Source of the DNA: Girardia tigrina
Lineage: Eukaryota; Platyhelminthes; Tricladida; Dugesiidae
Reading direction: 5' to 3'
DNA: 64,000 nucleotides
Assembly: GCA_001938485.1 (NCBI GenBank)
Contig: MQRK01194125.1
Location: 5,661-69,660 of the forward strand
In this document: positions 29,801 through 44,800 of the stretch, piece by piece
How the letters are laid out: each line of letters opens with the position of its first letter
How positions within the stretch are numbered: the stretch's first letter is position 1
The notes under the pieces: model-generated
Told to the model about the DNA's origin: nothing
The model's database searches: none
The model's input: only the letters and a program-made list of their open reading frames with translations
Program-made: the position numbers and the translations under genes

Positions 29801-32800
29801 GAGCATTCATCAATATCTAAACATGAAAAAATATTATATTTATAATTTATATTTACCGCTTACCAGTGCAGTTATCAGGCTTTCCTTCAAAGCCTTTCAA
29901 ACAACGACATTCAGATTGTCCTTTGTCCGTACTGTTAAAACACTCTCCATATTGATGGCATTGAACATTTGTATCTTTTAATATGGAAAATGTTCCAGTA
30001 CATGTATTTTTTGTACTACAAAAGTCTGTGAACCATACATCCCCTATCGCTTTATAATTGTTATACGAATCCTGTTTTAAATATAAAGTGAATTTAATTA
30101 TTTTATTTTAAAATGGAATGGCTTACGTAGCATCCACATTGTTCTTTTGGCTTACAACTAGTTCCGCTCCTAAGGAAACCGTCGTTACAAACGCATCCAG
30201 ACGTTTCCCGAAGAGAACAACTGTCCTCAGAGAAAGGGTTATCGCAGGAGGCCTGGCAGCCAGACGTGCGAGATTGATAATGCTGATTTGCTCCGCATTT
30301 CACAGCTGGATAATAATTATTAAAAAGGTGTTCAAAAAAATTAAAAATAAATAAAAATATTAATTTTAAAATATTTATAAAAAAATTATATTCGTTGAGT
30401 AGTAAATGATTGAATAGTTAATTTTATAAAAAAATTAAATTAAAGTAAGGGCACCCGAGAAGGGCGAAGAAAGTATTTGAATAATTTATGCTATACTAAT
30501 ATTTTCTTAAATAATTATATAAAAAAGTATTAATAAAATGTAATTGAATTTATTAAATCATCTCAATTAAATTATCTCTCGGTTCAGGATATTTGTGAAA
30601 GGTTATTTTAATCTCAAAATTGAGTCTCGGGATCGCACATGAACACAGATAGACAATGACTAACGAAGGTAATCGTGTAGTCATATCCATCACAAAGTGT
30701 TCATGGTATATCGCTAACATTTGCTGTTACAAAGCAAACAATATTGAATCACTTGGCTGAAATTGGGAATTTAAAAAGATAACAGAAGTGGATTATAAAT
30801 GATTTGAATAAAATGCAGAAACAAAAAGCGTTTAGATGCTTGCTTGATAATGCTTTCTCGTTATAAATGTGAAAAGTTGATCAAATATGATAACTGCAAA
30901 TGCTCAGCAAATTGGGATGACACGAATGAAGCAAAAAGACACATTCCAACGGCACAACACTCATCAAAAGAAGCTGATTGAGAGTGTTTGATGATATGGA
31001 ATAGGTGTAATCCATTAAGACTTCTTGAAACCTCGTTCATTGATCACAGAAGATGTCTACTGCAACCAATTGGAAGATATGATGTGGAAACTCAAAGTAA
31101 GGTTGGCGTTTTAGTGAACAGGTCGATTCCAATCTTGCTCTACAATACAAAACCACTGAAGACACTGAAAAAACTACGACTTCTATAATTGGAACTTCTG
31201 CATCATCATTCATGCTCACTAGACTTAGTGCCTACTGACCACCATTTCTTCCTCAATTTCAACAACTTTGTGATAGGAAAAAATTTAATTCCGAACATGC
31301 TGTAAAAATGGTCTTCTAGAAATTTATAGATTCTCACCAACTTATTTTTTACTCAAATGGCCTCAACAAGCGACCGCTCAAATAACTAAAGTGGGTCGAT
31401 AATATTGGTGCATTATTTGATCATTTATCAATATTTTTATTGGTAAATTATCAATAAACTTTTACTTTAGTTCTACAAATTTCTTACTTGATGACCTAAT
31501 ACCTAAGAATAATATAATTTAAACTAATGAATAATGTTTTCCATTGTCAGAAGTTTTTCTTTTTTTTCTCTTTTTGGAACAAATTTAGTGAGTGTTTTGG
31601 ATCAAATTAATTCTTTTTCGAACTGTAATGGTTGTAGAGATGGGTCCATTGTTGATTTCAAATACTTGTTTTGCTTTTTTACTAATGTTTCGCTAAAGTA
31701 AATCAACATTATGCTGCCGTTGTCGCTGTGATTATCAATCCCAGTAAATGGTCTAGATAATATTGCTTTTCGATAAGTTCTGTCTTTTGTTGCATTGAAG
31801 GTTTACTTTTTAAGGCTATTAGTATTTATCTGTATTCTAATATGATTACGAAAATTTTCGCAAGTCTAAAGAGAATTTAGTCTATCAAAACCATTGATGT
31901 TTAGTTAGAGTCGTTTTTCCTATGGTTTGCATTCATTCAGGAAGTTTTTATGGAACATGGATGTTTCTCCCTTCTTTCATGGCATCAAAAGTTATCAATT
32001 CTTTTCTGCAAAATAAAGTAGACAGCCCTAATTCTAAATTATTGATGATCCGAGTTCTCATTCTTAGGGGAGAGTCATCATGTCATCGATTCAAAGAGTT
32101 TTGTTTTCAAAAAAGTTTAAATAAAAGTTTGACGTAAACTTCGTGTTTTTATTCCACCGTTACTGATGGAAAAAGCTTTTTGCATAATTTTAGAGTTAAA
32201 TTAAAATATATTAGTAAATTGCATAACTTAACAAGTCAGATATTTCAGACAGTAAATTATATTATTATATTGTACAATATTACATTATATTATATTATGT
32301 TTTATTGGATTATATTATATTATATTATATTATATTATATTATATTATATTATATTATATTATATTATATATTTACTACGTAAATTTATTCTTTATAAAT
32401 TTTTGTAATATATTCATAGAGCAGTTTCAAATCTGTGTTTAGATAAATTACACAAGTATTAAAACCAAAGAAAACTGTGACTAACATAGTGATCATGTTT
32501 ATCTTTAGCCTAAAAATTGGTATTAACCAATTAACGCCGAACGGGAACATTCGTACCCAGCTAATAAAAATGGCTGTAAAAGTAAAGACATTGCATTTAG
32601 CTATGTTTCGTTGATAAGGTGTGTACTCTGAAGGTTCAGAACACATACGGAACATGTTTTGTTTCTCTGTCACCAGGCATGCATGCGCAGTAGCCGGCTG
32701 ACCTTGACCAAGAAAGGAGTGTATTACATAATTCTCGGCATTAATGGGTTAACTTATCCGAATGATTGAATTTTAAATAAGGTACATTTTAATTTAAAAA

Positions 32801-35800
32801 GATAATAACCTTTTATCAGCAGAAAATGTTTTTGGTAGTTTTACAAGGTAAAATGTTATTTATTTATATTTTAAGATATTTGATAAAATTAAAGAGTTAT
32901 ACGTACTGCAACCGGTGGCGGGTCTCCAGTTCAGTAATACTCCCATGGCAGCACATTGATCTGCATAAATTTGATAGGAACTACAGAGCAAATCTGTGTT
33001 TTGTGGATCAGAACACATGTCAAAGTAGCATGATGGGTAAATTGTTTGTGGATCTACTAGAGCATGGCAAGTGCTAAATGGCCCAGTCGGATTCGTCAAA
33101 ACGGAACACTTTTCTGTCACAATTACATTGGTTTGATCGTCACAGAGATTATGTGGAAGTGTCAAATTTAATTTGGCACAACTTGAAAAATGAAACATAA
33201 ATAAAATACATAAATTTTGTAGTTAAAGTAGTTACTTTGCTTCATCTTGAACAGCTGACATCCAACTATTTCCCCACATTTCTCTGTCATCAGTCTGTGT
33301 TCCATCACTCAAGGTCCATTCATCATTCGAATTTCCATTCATATTTCCACACATTCCACACAATTGATTTGCGTAAGTGTCAGGCACCGAGACCGTCACT
33401 CTTGCTACGCCATCGTACAACACTACCACTCCAAATGAAGTTTGGGCTCTAATTCCTTTAGTACCATAAATTATGGTCACTTCAATATCGTCGATCTTCT
33501 GGATTTGTGGAGGATTTAATTCCAATCCATTTATCTATAGTATGTTACATTATAATTTATGTCAAGGGTGAATATTAATTGAATCTTTTAATGGATAATA
33601 TTAACATAATGGTTGGGTCTAATATGTCCATTATACATTTATTGTTTTAATGTGAATGAAAGACCCCATACTCTCCTTACGAGGATTCTGTTCAATTGTC
33701 CCCCTCGAATTTTCAAACGATGGTATATAAATATTATAATTATTATTTCAAGTAACAACATGACGTTCAATTAATTTTTATATAAATAGAAAGTTTTGAA
33801 GGTTTTTGAAAAATGTTTTAACCTTCCAATTAATATTAATCATTACCAAGATTCATTTTTGTGTGTTTGGAAAAAGCAAAGGATATTTGTGCCTTGGCGT
33901 TTCTTCCTCCGGATGAGATACCAAAAGCGTTTGATATTTTGAAACAACATTTACCACAACAAACTAAGGATGTCATGGATTGGTTTCAAAATAATTATAT
34001 ACATGTAAGAATTAGAAGACATATGCGCGATGGCACAGTTGTTCGTGCATCACCTTTATTTCCACCAACAATATGGACGGTTTATGATTCTATTAAACAA
34101 GGCATTCCACGTACTCAGAATGTCGTAGAAGCTTGGCATCGAAGATGGGAATGCCTTATTGTACGAGCACATGTTGGATTTTACAGGTTAATTACAGAAT
34201 TTCAGAAAGAACAACAGCAAGTCAATATTCAGGTAGAATGTATACTCCGAGGAGAACCTACTACAAAGCCTAAGAAATCATTAATCGACAGAGTAAATAG
34301 AATAATGACAGTAATTAAAAGTCATGATACTGGAACAATAATGGAATATTTGTGTGGGATTGCGCACAATTTGTCATTTTAAATAAAATTTTTGATTGAC
34401 TTCTTCCGTATTTATATTTTTGTTTTTTTGAATTTTGAAGTTATTATTTTATTTTTTATTTGAAGTTATTATTAAACAAAATTAAAAAAGTAAAATAATT
34501 TTAATTATATACTAATATTTAATATTATAAAGTTATACGGTATCTATAAAAAATTTTTTTTTGGGTTTGTGGGATTTATTTGGAATTTTGGGCTGTCGGG
34601 ATTTTGAACCGCTCTCGAGGGATTGATTTCTGAAAACCAAAAAGACATCATCTACATATCTCTTGTACAAAACAGGTTTTTCACCAGGGTATACATTCAT
34701 TTTATCCTGAAGCGACTTCATAAATATTGATGCCAAAGTTGGTGCTAATGGGGAACCCATTGCGACACCGTCTTCCTGAATGTACCATTCACCAGTAAAA
34801 AGAAAAGGTACATTTTTGGCACAAAATTTAAGAAGTTCTTTCAGTGCATGCTTGTTCATTATTTTATTCACAGAGTTAGAGTTTTCAGCCTTACCTTTAT
34901 CAAATTTTGTAATAATTATGTCCTTCTTTTTTCTTAAATCCTTTAATGTTTTTTCTTCATTATTCTTCATTTTCTTATTGTTATTAATGTAAATATTTGT
35001 AACCTTTTTTAATTCAAATTGTTTGTCTTTTAATACATAACCTATGATATCTTGAATCTGTGATTGTTTTTCTGTCTTGTCAATGTTTGATTCTGAAGAG
35101 TCCAGAGCAGTTTTGCTTTCCTTTTTATCTTTTTGATCTTTTTGAATAATTTTAATTTTGCCATTGCCATTGCCAATTATACTTTTTTCATATTGTTGAT
35201 AAATATATTCGATTTTAGATTTTAATTTCCATGTATTTAACGAAGATCTTATTCCATGATTATGACCAAATTTTAAGATTTCCCGTTCCTCATTAGTTAG
35301 CTCAAAGTTAGATAAGTTAATTAAAGAATTCCCAACATTAAATTTTGTTACACCTGACAATCTTTGAAGTTTAGCGAGTTTTTTTGTTTTGGATTGATTT
35401 AACCTCTAATTATTGGAAATGTTTCGATGTTTACATACATCATCATCAGAAATTTGATGATGTATGTAAATTTGATTTGTATGTAAACATCGAAACATGT
35501 CCAATAATTATATAAAAAAGCTTTAATCAAATTATATTTTCGAAATATTAAACTTGCGTTCACAAGACTCTATATTATTCATAATGAAGCTGTGAATCTC
35601 TTCCTAGATTATCAAAAATCATACAATATTGTTTTCGCTTTTCATTTTTACGTCGCATTTTTGCATTAGCTCTTTGTTGTCACCTTTTTTACATGATAAA
35701 TTATATTAAATACCCCAAACGAATCATTTATGTGGTATGTTTAATGGAATGTTTAATAATGAATATGTTTAATAAGTACCCAAACTGACAAGGAAAATTT

Positions 35801-38800
35801 ATTTCAAAAGATGTGACAATTTTTGCAAGAAGACTTGGATAGAAGTCATTTTAAAATATTTTAATGAAGAAATGTATCTATAAAATTGAAATAAAATAAA
35901 TAATTATTTTAAATATTCTCTTGATAATAAATAAAAGTTTTATTTTCACTTTCTTTCGATTGAAAGAAATAATGATGATAGTGGATATGGACAAAAAGGA
36001 ACCGCAACTCAACAACACTGGATAAAAAAGCAGTCTCAAATGATAAGTTATCAAAACATTTTCATTTAAAGAAGGCCGACCGACTGGCATGAAACATGAA
36101 AATATGAAACTGATTTACTATTGTCCCTTCGGGGAATATAACAACTGACGATTGCTTAAGGGTCTAGTGATAAAAAGAGTAAGTACGAGTGATTGCTTAG
36201 TGATAAGCTGGTAAGTGACATTATTTGAGAAGATACCGACATGGTTGTGGTAGTCGCATGTGATATATATGATAGCGATTGCGTGACTATATCGATACAA
36301 GAAACCATGAAATTCTGCAATACCAAACAATGAATGAGAGAGTTGTCTAACTAGAAGACACTCATTTTCTCACAGAAGGGTTTATGAGAAAGAATGAAAC
36401 TGTTATCTTATATCTTGTCTGGTAAATAAGTTGCATAACCTATGTAATCACTTTTACATTGTAATTTTGGCCTCTCTCACCTAACCATTTGTGCTATTAT
36501 AGTAGATGAAACACCATTTTTGACCCATGTCTAAAATGATAAGCTTTATAAACAGTGGCAGTTTGAGACATAGTTGAGGTGTATGATGTAATTTATATAT
36601 AATTATACTCAATTCACCTTTATTAATGCTTGAACAATTATTTAATAATCACTGTGAGTATGACCGGGATTATTTTTGACATACTTTTATTTATAAGACA
36701 ATACTAAAGTTATCTTTCTTCAAAAACTTCAACAAGAGTTTTTTTTTAATCCTTAAAATTTATTTATCTAATTTGCGTTTCTTGAAATAATAATTTAGTT
36801 TAATTATAAGTATAAAGTCAATATTGTATTGATTAATAATACTAATATGATTTTCAATACATCTATTCACATCACAACTTGAATTGCTACTAGCACAATT
36901 CTACATAAAACTTACGTCGTTAGTCATCGATCATGATTGATAAATTAAAATTCTATTAATAAACCTCTAATTACGGTTGAATTTACAATTTGAATTACAA
37001 AATAATTTTAATAAATGAAAATAATTTTATTTTCAAAAATATTTATGATTAAAATACTACTATATATTTATTGATTAAAATATAGTAATTTAATTTTAAA
37101 GTTGTTATTGACATTTTTATATTGTCAAAATAATCCGACGGTTCAAAAGATTCAAAATATCAATCGTCAATCTCGGTGGGAGAAGCATAATTCTAAAAAT
37201 AACATACAATAAATATCACTCGAAAGTATTCCTCACAATTATGAAGTGTAATAAAAGAATATTAAATCACATCATTAAGTATTTAATACTCACCAATAAT
37301 ACACCATCCTTTGCCAAAGTGATCGTTTGATTTTTTAGTATTAAAGTGACGGATTTTGCGAAGGACACTTTGTTGTTGATTCCTCGGTGTTCGTTGGCCG
37401 TGACAATTTGGAAGGGTGTTAGACTGGCGGCAACCGTATTATTTTTGAAACATGTTTCTGTTAATCTGTAGGAACAAATCCCCATAAAATGGTGTACGAC
37501 ATTATCGAAAGAAACATAATGTGGATCTCCCCAAGCGACGCATTGATTTATTTCTGAAATTAAATTAGGGATTATTTTTTTTAAAAAAATATACTCAGAA
37601 AATCGTGTTTATTGTTATTTAGTGTGATATTTTGGAAAAAAGAAAATATATCATGTTAAAAATATAGAACAAATTACTGAAGCATGTTTTGCCGTCCCCA
37701 GAGAAGCCAGGATTACAGACACATTTGTATGAGCCATATGTGTTAATACATTTAGAATTTGGATCACATTTTGCCATTCCTGATATTGAACACTCGTCGA
37801 TGTCTGTCAAAATATTGAGCATATAATCCGATTTATTAAATATTTATTATATTTAATTAATATCATAATAATATTCATTGATTTTTAAAAATCTCATGAG
37901 AAAAAAGAATCAAAGCAAAAATGTATTTTTAATAATGAAAAAATATAAATTATTTCAAAGTATTTTTTAATGTAATTTAAATTAGATTTTATTAAATTAA
38001 TTTAAAAATCAATTTAATAATTTAATTTATTAAATTTGAGTTTTAATTGAACATATTTATAAAAAAAACGAAATTCTAAAAAATATATTAAATGATAAAT
38101 ATTACAAATATTTTATTTTCCAAATGTACAAAAAATAATAATTAATTATTATTCAAGAAAGAAAATTTTTATTAAATCAAAATAATAATTTGTATCATAA
38201 AGAGATTTTTAATAATTTTAATTTTCAGTAATTTTAATTTTAATAATTTAATTTTAATATAATTTTAATTTTTAATAATTTAAATGTTTCAATAACCATC
38301 CTAATGTTGTAAATGTCCATAAACTTAAAGTAAACACATAATACATATTTGTTTTATTATTCATGTCTTTAGCTGAATAATTATTTAATTCTTTTTTTTA
38401 TTTTTTTAAAACACACCAAAACATTTTCATGTTCAGTTAACAAAAGTCCAGGATAATATACTAAATTTATTCAACAGGACATTTTTATCTTTTATAAACC
38501 ATTTTTGCAACTCACTTTAGACATTTAAACATGGTTTTAAATGCTTTATTAATAATGCATCAGTGAATATGTTCTCATGATAAATAAATCAGAAAAGTAA
38601 GAAAGATAACAATTGATAATTTCTATAGATAGGAAGTAGCAAGAAAGGAAGTTAAAGATGCTGAGTTATTAAAGAAAAGGCAGATAGGTTGTTTAACACT
38701 ATTCTTAGGAAGATTTACTTTTAATAAAAAAGAAAATCCAAATTCATCTGTAGTCTTGTAAGGATGGAGTAGATTGTCGAGAGTGCAAACCCGTCTTCTA

Positions 38801-41800
38801 AGAAGTGATTCATGGTGAAAAACTGTATTTTCGTGTTGTAGTTCTTAGTATAGTAAAAATAATATAGATATAAATATAGTTATTTATCCTTACACGTGTA
38901 ATGTATTTTACAAAATCTACTAACACTGTCTCGGAGCTGTTACTCTTTCATGACTATGGTAGAAAAATGACTAACTGCAGGATGATGAAATGTTTTGTAA
39001 TCAACACATGGACCAATAAGAATTGTTTACCTTTTCTTTACATTCAATTCTTACTTTAAGTATATTATTAATTCAATTTTAAAATATCCAGATTTTGCCT
39101 CTATCGTTACTTTAAAGTTTTAATTTTTAATGAAATGGGCTAACTATCCATAAAAAATATATAAAGATTTTTTTCGGCAATGAACATTTTTATTAGATTT
39201 AATAACATAGAAAGAAAGAAATCAATTTATAAATCAAATCCAATTATATCCTGAAAAGTTAAAATAAATAGATACAACAAAAACATTGTTGAAATTAAAG
39301 AGACAAGGAAATGAAACATGAGAGAGAATTATTTTACAGTAGAACATTAATTACACATACAGAATAGAAAACAGTCAGTTTCAAAAATAAACTCTTCATA
39401 GAGTCTCATGTTTAAGAAGACAGCTGACTTAGCCAAAGAGATATAAACCGCACTAGTATTCTCAAATCAATATCATCACAATACCCACGGTATCATTGAG
39501 AGACAATTCAGAACAATATATTGCAATATGATCATTTATCATCGTAAATTAAGAAAAGCAGTTAATTTAAAAATCATGAAAGTCTTCTAAAATGAATTTT
39601 TAAGTTCAATAATAGGTTTTTATTACAAAAAATTAGAAATTCATAATTTATTTTTAAGAAGTTCCATCTTAAGATGGAAGAACAGAAAAATGTTTATGCG
39701 AAAAATGACTTACCGAACTAAGATATTTATTTTTAATTCCGTTTGGACTCATTTCTAGTCGACACAGACTATAACAGATGTATCAACTTTAGTACAGGAT
39801 AATACTTTAATACACAAATAAATTTACTTCACTATTTTAGTCTTTTTGGAAAAATAAAGTCTCTAAATAACGAAATATCCTCTTATTCCATAAAGAAAGA
39901 AATTAAAACCCTTCTAAACGTCTATTAAGGTCAGGGCTCGTTCGTAAAATACATAACACATAAAAGTGTGTCACTTTGTGACAAGAGGGGAGAGGGTTTT
40001 AAAATTTGTTACGTCACAAAAAATGATTATTTTTGAATTCTTCTTTTCAAAAAACAATAAATAATATAATGCTTCGAATAGATCCAAGAAAATATTTTTG
40101 ACGAAGAAATTATGGATTTGTCAATGCTCGAAGAATGGGAATTAAAGAAAATATTCCAATTTTTACAATTGAAGAGCATTTAGCTCAAATTTGGAAATAA
40201 TTGATGAGAAATAAAAAAAATATTGTACTTTGTATATTTTTTTGTGATTAGTAACGTGACACCTAGGCGGGATCTTATGAAAGTGTGACACTTTGTGACA
40301 AGGCGGGAGGGGGATCTAAGAATCCAAATTTTCGCGTTATGTATTTTACGAACGAGCCATTACTTTACGATCAGAATTTCAAATGTTCTATCAAATACAA
40401 AGAAGAAATAAAAAATTAATACTTACTCTTTCGGGTTTAATAATTAAATATTTCTTTTATTAATATTTTTTGTGGAAATTGAAGACAATTTAATCATATT
40501 TATTTATGTGAAAAAAATTATTGTTCTTCAAAAGAAATTGTAGTTTTTAAAGTTGTTTGTTTAAACGCATCATTGATTCGAATCTGCTTGAAATGACCTT
40601 GGGTTTGTTTTTTGTGTGAGTGATAATTGAAATTCGAATTTTGGTGTACGTGACAAATAAAGTTTATTTGAAAATTATTCTTTTTGATTCTATAGAAAAG
40701 ACTATTAAATAAAGCGGAGATAAATCATTCACAACACCATTGGGGTCTGAAATGTCGTTTATAGCAATTATGAATGTTGATAAAAAGTACAGTTTACGGA
40801 AGCAGCGTAACTAAGGAAAACTCAAAAACCATAATAAGTATTAAATTTTGACATTTGTAAAAATGGTGACATGCATTTTTACTGATGTTTTAAAGGGGCG
40901 TTTTACATCGAGAAAATCGGATATCTCGATTGCATTAAATGCAAAAAATAGAAGTCTTATTACTTTTTTGTATTTATTATTATTTAATTATTATTGTTAT
41001 AGTTAATTATTTCCAAATGCAACTGTAAGCATTAAGTTTTTTTAACAATTTTAATTCTTCACTCGAGCTTCTGCCAACTGAATGAAAAGATGTAAATTTT
41101 TAGCACAATGGAATTAATAAAACTCATTGAAAGAAACTGTATTCTTCTCATAAATATTTGTAAATAAACTAATTTTATTTTAATTTTTTTAATAAAGATT
41201 AAACTGAATTGTGATTTTGATTTGAGGAAAGACCTAATTTTATTCTCTCGGGAATCTGTTCATCCTCAAGGAGAAGGATTTCCTTCGAACTTCATCAAAA
41301 ACTAAAAAGTTTGAAATTTTATTTTTTGTAAATTCTTTGTTTTATTCATCAGCTTAAATTTAATACATAACTCTACAAAAACAAAAAATAGATTCCATAT
41401 GATAAATCAGAGTCTAGCGATAATTTGATGAAAGAAAAGAAACTTTGGCTCCAGTTATATTGATGCTTACGGGTTGTTAAGACTCCTGACATTAAAATCA
41501 AAACATTTATTTCCAATTATCTTCGAGAGAACTATCGGAAGATCATTCGCTATTCATCATAATTCTAATTAGTGTTATTTCTGATTTTTTAATAATAATT
41601 ATTCGAACAAATTTTCTTATTTTCCTTTAATATTAATTATTATTTTTTTTATTTTGAAATTATAGATATTCTTTGATAAATATATAGGCTGTGTCGTAAA
41701 AAACGTATTTTTTAAATACGTGTATTATTATAAACACTATTGATAATCCCCTCCTTTCTCCAGAATAGATCGTAGGTCCTTACACATTTTCAACCGCGCC

Positions 41801-44800
41801 TCCTATCCTCTCTCCAGGATATGTCGGCAAGTAGTGTCAAAGAAATTCCTGCCTTTGTTTCATACTTGTTTTTTCTAAGCGCTTCCAAACGTGGGAAGAT
41901 GTAACGGTGACATAGATTGCAGTCTGGTGAATACGGTGGCTGCTTCAGCAATTTCACGCATTTGTCCTGCAAGTTAGTTGTCGTTGCTTGAGATGCATAT
42001 GGTCGCGCATTATCGTGAATGAGATCCATGTCTCGCATTCGTATTGGGAACATGGAATTTGCAAAACTGCCTTCCATTTCATTGAGAAAGTGATATAGAG
42101 GTTAGAATCAAACTTTGGTTTCGATCCAGAACCTTGAAGTAGTGATGGCCACGACTACTCGGCAATGGTCATAAACGTTTTCTCCATATGTCCTCTTTGA
42201 GCTATCTGGATTTGATCACAACCTGGTACGATCCAGCTCCCAATTTTGTTTCTTGGTGAAAGATGTCGGCGAAAGAACCATTTCTCAACCATCGTCACCA
42301 ATTTCTTTATGACTAATCTTGATTGGAGTGCTTCCAGCATTTCGGTTGTTCGCTCGATTCAGATGACCTTGTTCGCTTCCGAAATGGAATGTGGAATCCA
42401 GTGCGTCAGCATCCATTTTCTGTTAAGGTCTTCCGTTAAAATTCGATGCACCATTTTCATTGACATATCCAGGTTAGCTGCAAGGTTACAAACTGTTCTT
42501 CTACAATTTTCTTTTAGAAATTCTTCGGCTTTGCGGATACCTTATATCCTTTCAACAATTTTCTGTCTTCCACTACCAGATGTTCTCGCAAATGCAGTTC
42601 GCTCGCCATCGTTGTATTCCTTGAGAATAGTCTGCACACACCCTTTCATACCATTTCGTCGAAGAGTTTCAATAAGGAAATGTAATTTCTCAGAAGAGCA
42701 CTCCATTTTCACAAAAAAAATATGGATGTAATTTTCACACGAAAAAACAAAAACTAAAATATATAAACGTATTAATATATACTGTATATATGTTTCTTAA
42801 AATACATTAATACATTATTAATTTCTTAAACATTATTACACGCATTTATTTAAAACCTTCATGTTTGTAGTGCATAGATTACATACAGTCCATATTAGAG
42901 AAAACCCGCTATACAATGATTTAGAGAAAACGCCCTTTTTTTACGACACAGACTAGAATTGATTTGGAGTTTTTAATTTCGAAATTAATTTTTTTATTGA
43001 AAATTAAAATTGTTAATTTCTTTTCATAAAATGTTTATTTAAATTTTTGAAAAAATAACTTATGCTTAAAATTTATCCTTACTTATTAATTTATAATAAA
43101 TTTAGATTTTACCGGATTATTAAATGTGTCATCATCTATTTTCGAATGATCAGTTATCGTAAATACAATGAAACACTAATTTTACAACAATTTCAAATTC
43201 AACACACTCAAAACAACACACATCATACATACACATTTTGACATATTCCTCACATCCCGCTATATTTAAATGGCTTTAGCAATTCTACCCTTCTGATCAA
43301 AATTCTACCTTTTCAATTTGTATCTAATAGCTTTTTGTGTGTCTTTGTTTTATAATTGTCGTTGGCGCCATATATCGGTCTCTCTCTTTCAATCAGTTCT
43401 CTTTACTTTTGAAGACTCTATCTCTGAAATTAAAGTTTCATTTTGTTTCAGTTGTGCCTTTATTTTATTTCATTTTGATTTTTCTCTTTTCGATGGTGTT
43501 TTCCACCATTGGTTTGATTTCTTCCTGAAGACTGTCTCTGTTGGGGGTAATCCCGTTGTTGCATGATTTGTACAATTTAATATAAATTCTATTTTTGCCA
43601 ACATTCCAGCCTAGCCTACGAGTGTTTTTTTTTCAATCGTATATTTATTAAATCCCTGTTTGTTCTGAAATGTAATTCTAGGATTTCCTAGGTGTTAGGA
43701 AGATATAGACTTAAATAGGCTTCGTCTTAAATATTTTTTGTCTTTTCTTTGAAAAATGTTGATTCGAAGGTTTTCAATACTGACATGATATAGTAAACAA
43801 GTTGATGTATCTGATAAGTTAATGAATTATTGCTGGAATGTATTGGTATTCATTCATAGTCCTTCTGAACGGTTAATTAATTTATCATCGGATTATCTAA
43901 TGCGTTTTTCTTACATCTTTGTTTTCTGATTCTTATTCTCTGACAATTTTCAAAACTTTCTTCGGTTTCCTTTACTTGCTTACTTCCCACCTGACACATT
44001 ATCTATAAATTCAATTCTCCTGCGTTTTGGCATCCAATACTAGTTTTCTCTTTTCGTCAAAATATCATCTTTTAATGACTATCTCTTTGTCGTCCTAGTT
44101 CTAATTTATTCTTTAATATGTTCTATTTCTTTATTATTTCTTTACCAAACTAGTCCCTTTGATTTTACATTTAATGAGAGGATTCTTGTTTTAATCTTTC
44201 ATTTCTTAGCTTACTCATACTCATTGACATTATGTCTGTGATAGTGTGTTTTTGCCTTTCCAGCATTCCACTCTCATATTTAGTCCACTAAGGAAGTTTA
44301 TTTAAATTTTGAACTCTGGACTCATTTGGTGTGTTTTTAATCATGAAGGAGATGGCTTTATGATCTGTTGTCAGCAGAAATTTCTTGCCATATAGAAAAT
44401 GTTTGAAATGTTGAATTGATCAAAATCCTGCTGTCAAATTATTGTATTGCAAAGCTTCTTTCATGTCTTTGTTTAATAATTGGTCCGATGTATCGGTCAT
44501 CATCTTGTGTTGAATTTTCTTTTTTGTCAAGACTTTATCCCCGATCTGAAGTATTCGATTTTTTTCAAATATTTTTATTTTCTTTTTATACGATTTTTCG
44601 CTTTTTTACGGTATTCTCAATCAATGTCTTAGTTTCTTCCCGAAGATTATTTCGGTTGTGGATATTCCAGTCGTTAATTTAATAGTATCATTTAACATAA
44701 ATTCGATTTCTGCAAACATTTTTACCAAATAATTATGCATTTCATCATTCAATCGTATATTTATGGCGTCTCTGATTGTTCCGAATTGTCTGTCTATGAT

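Noticed and set aside
32180-32383. 67-codon open frame over the TTATA repeat
   Set aside because: It is only the translation of a microsatellite.
35421-35449. Hammerhead-ribozyme-like core (CTGATGA ... GAAAC, minus strand) in the Penelope-like flank
   Set aside because: Penelope-like elements are known to carry hammerheads, but here stem II fits only with an extra unpaired base after CTGATGA, and I could not find convincing stems I and III with a GUH cleavage site. The other copies lack the CTGATGA box.
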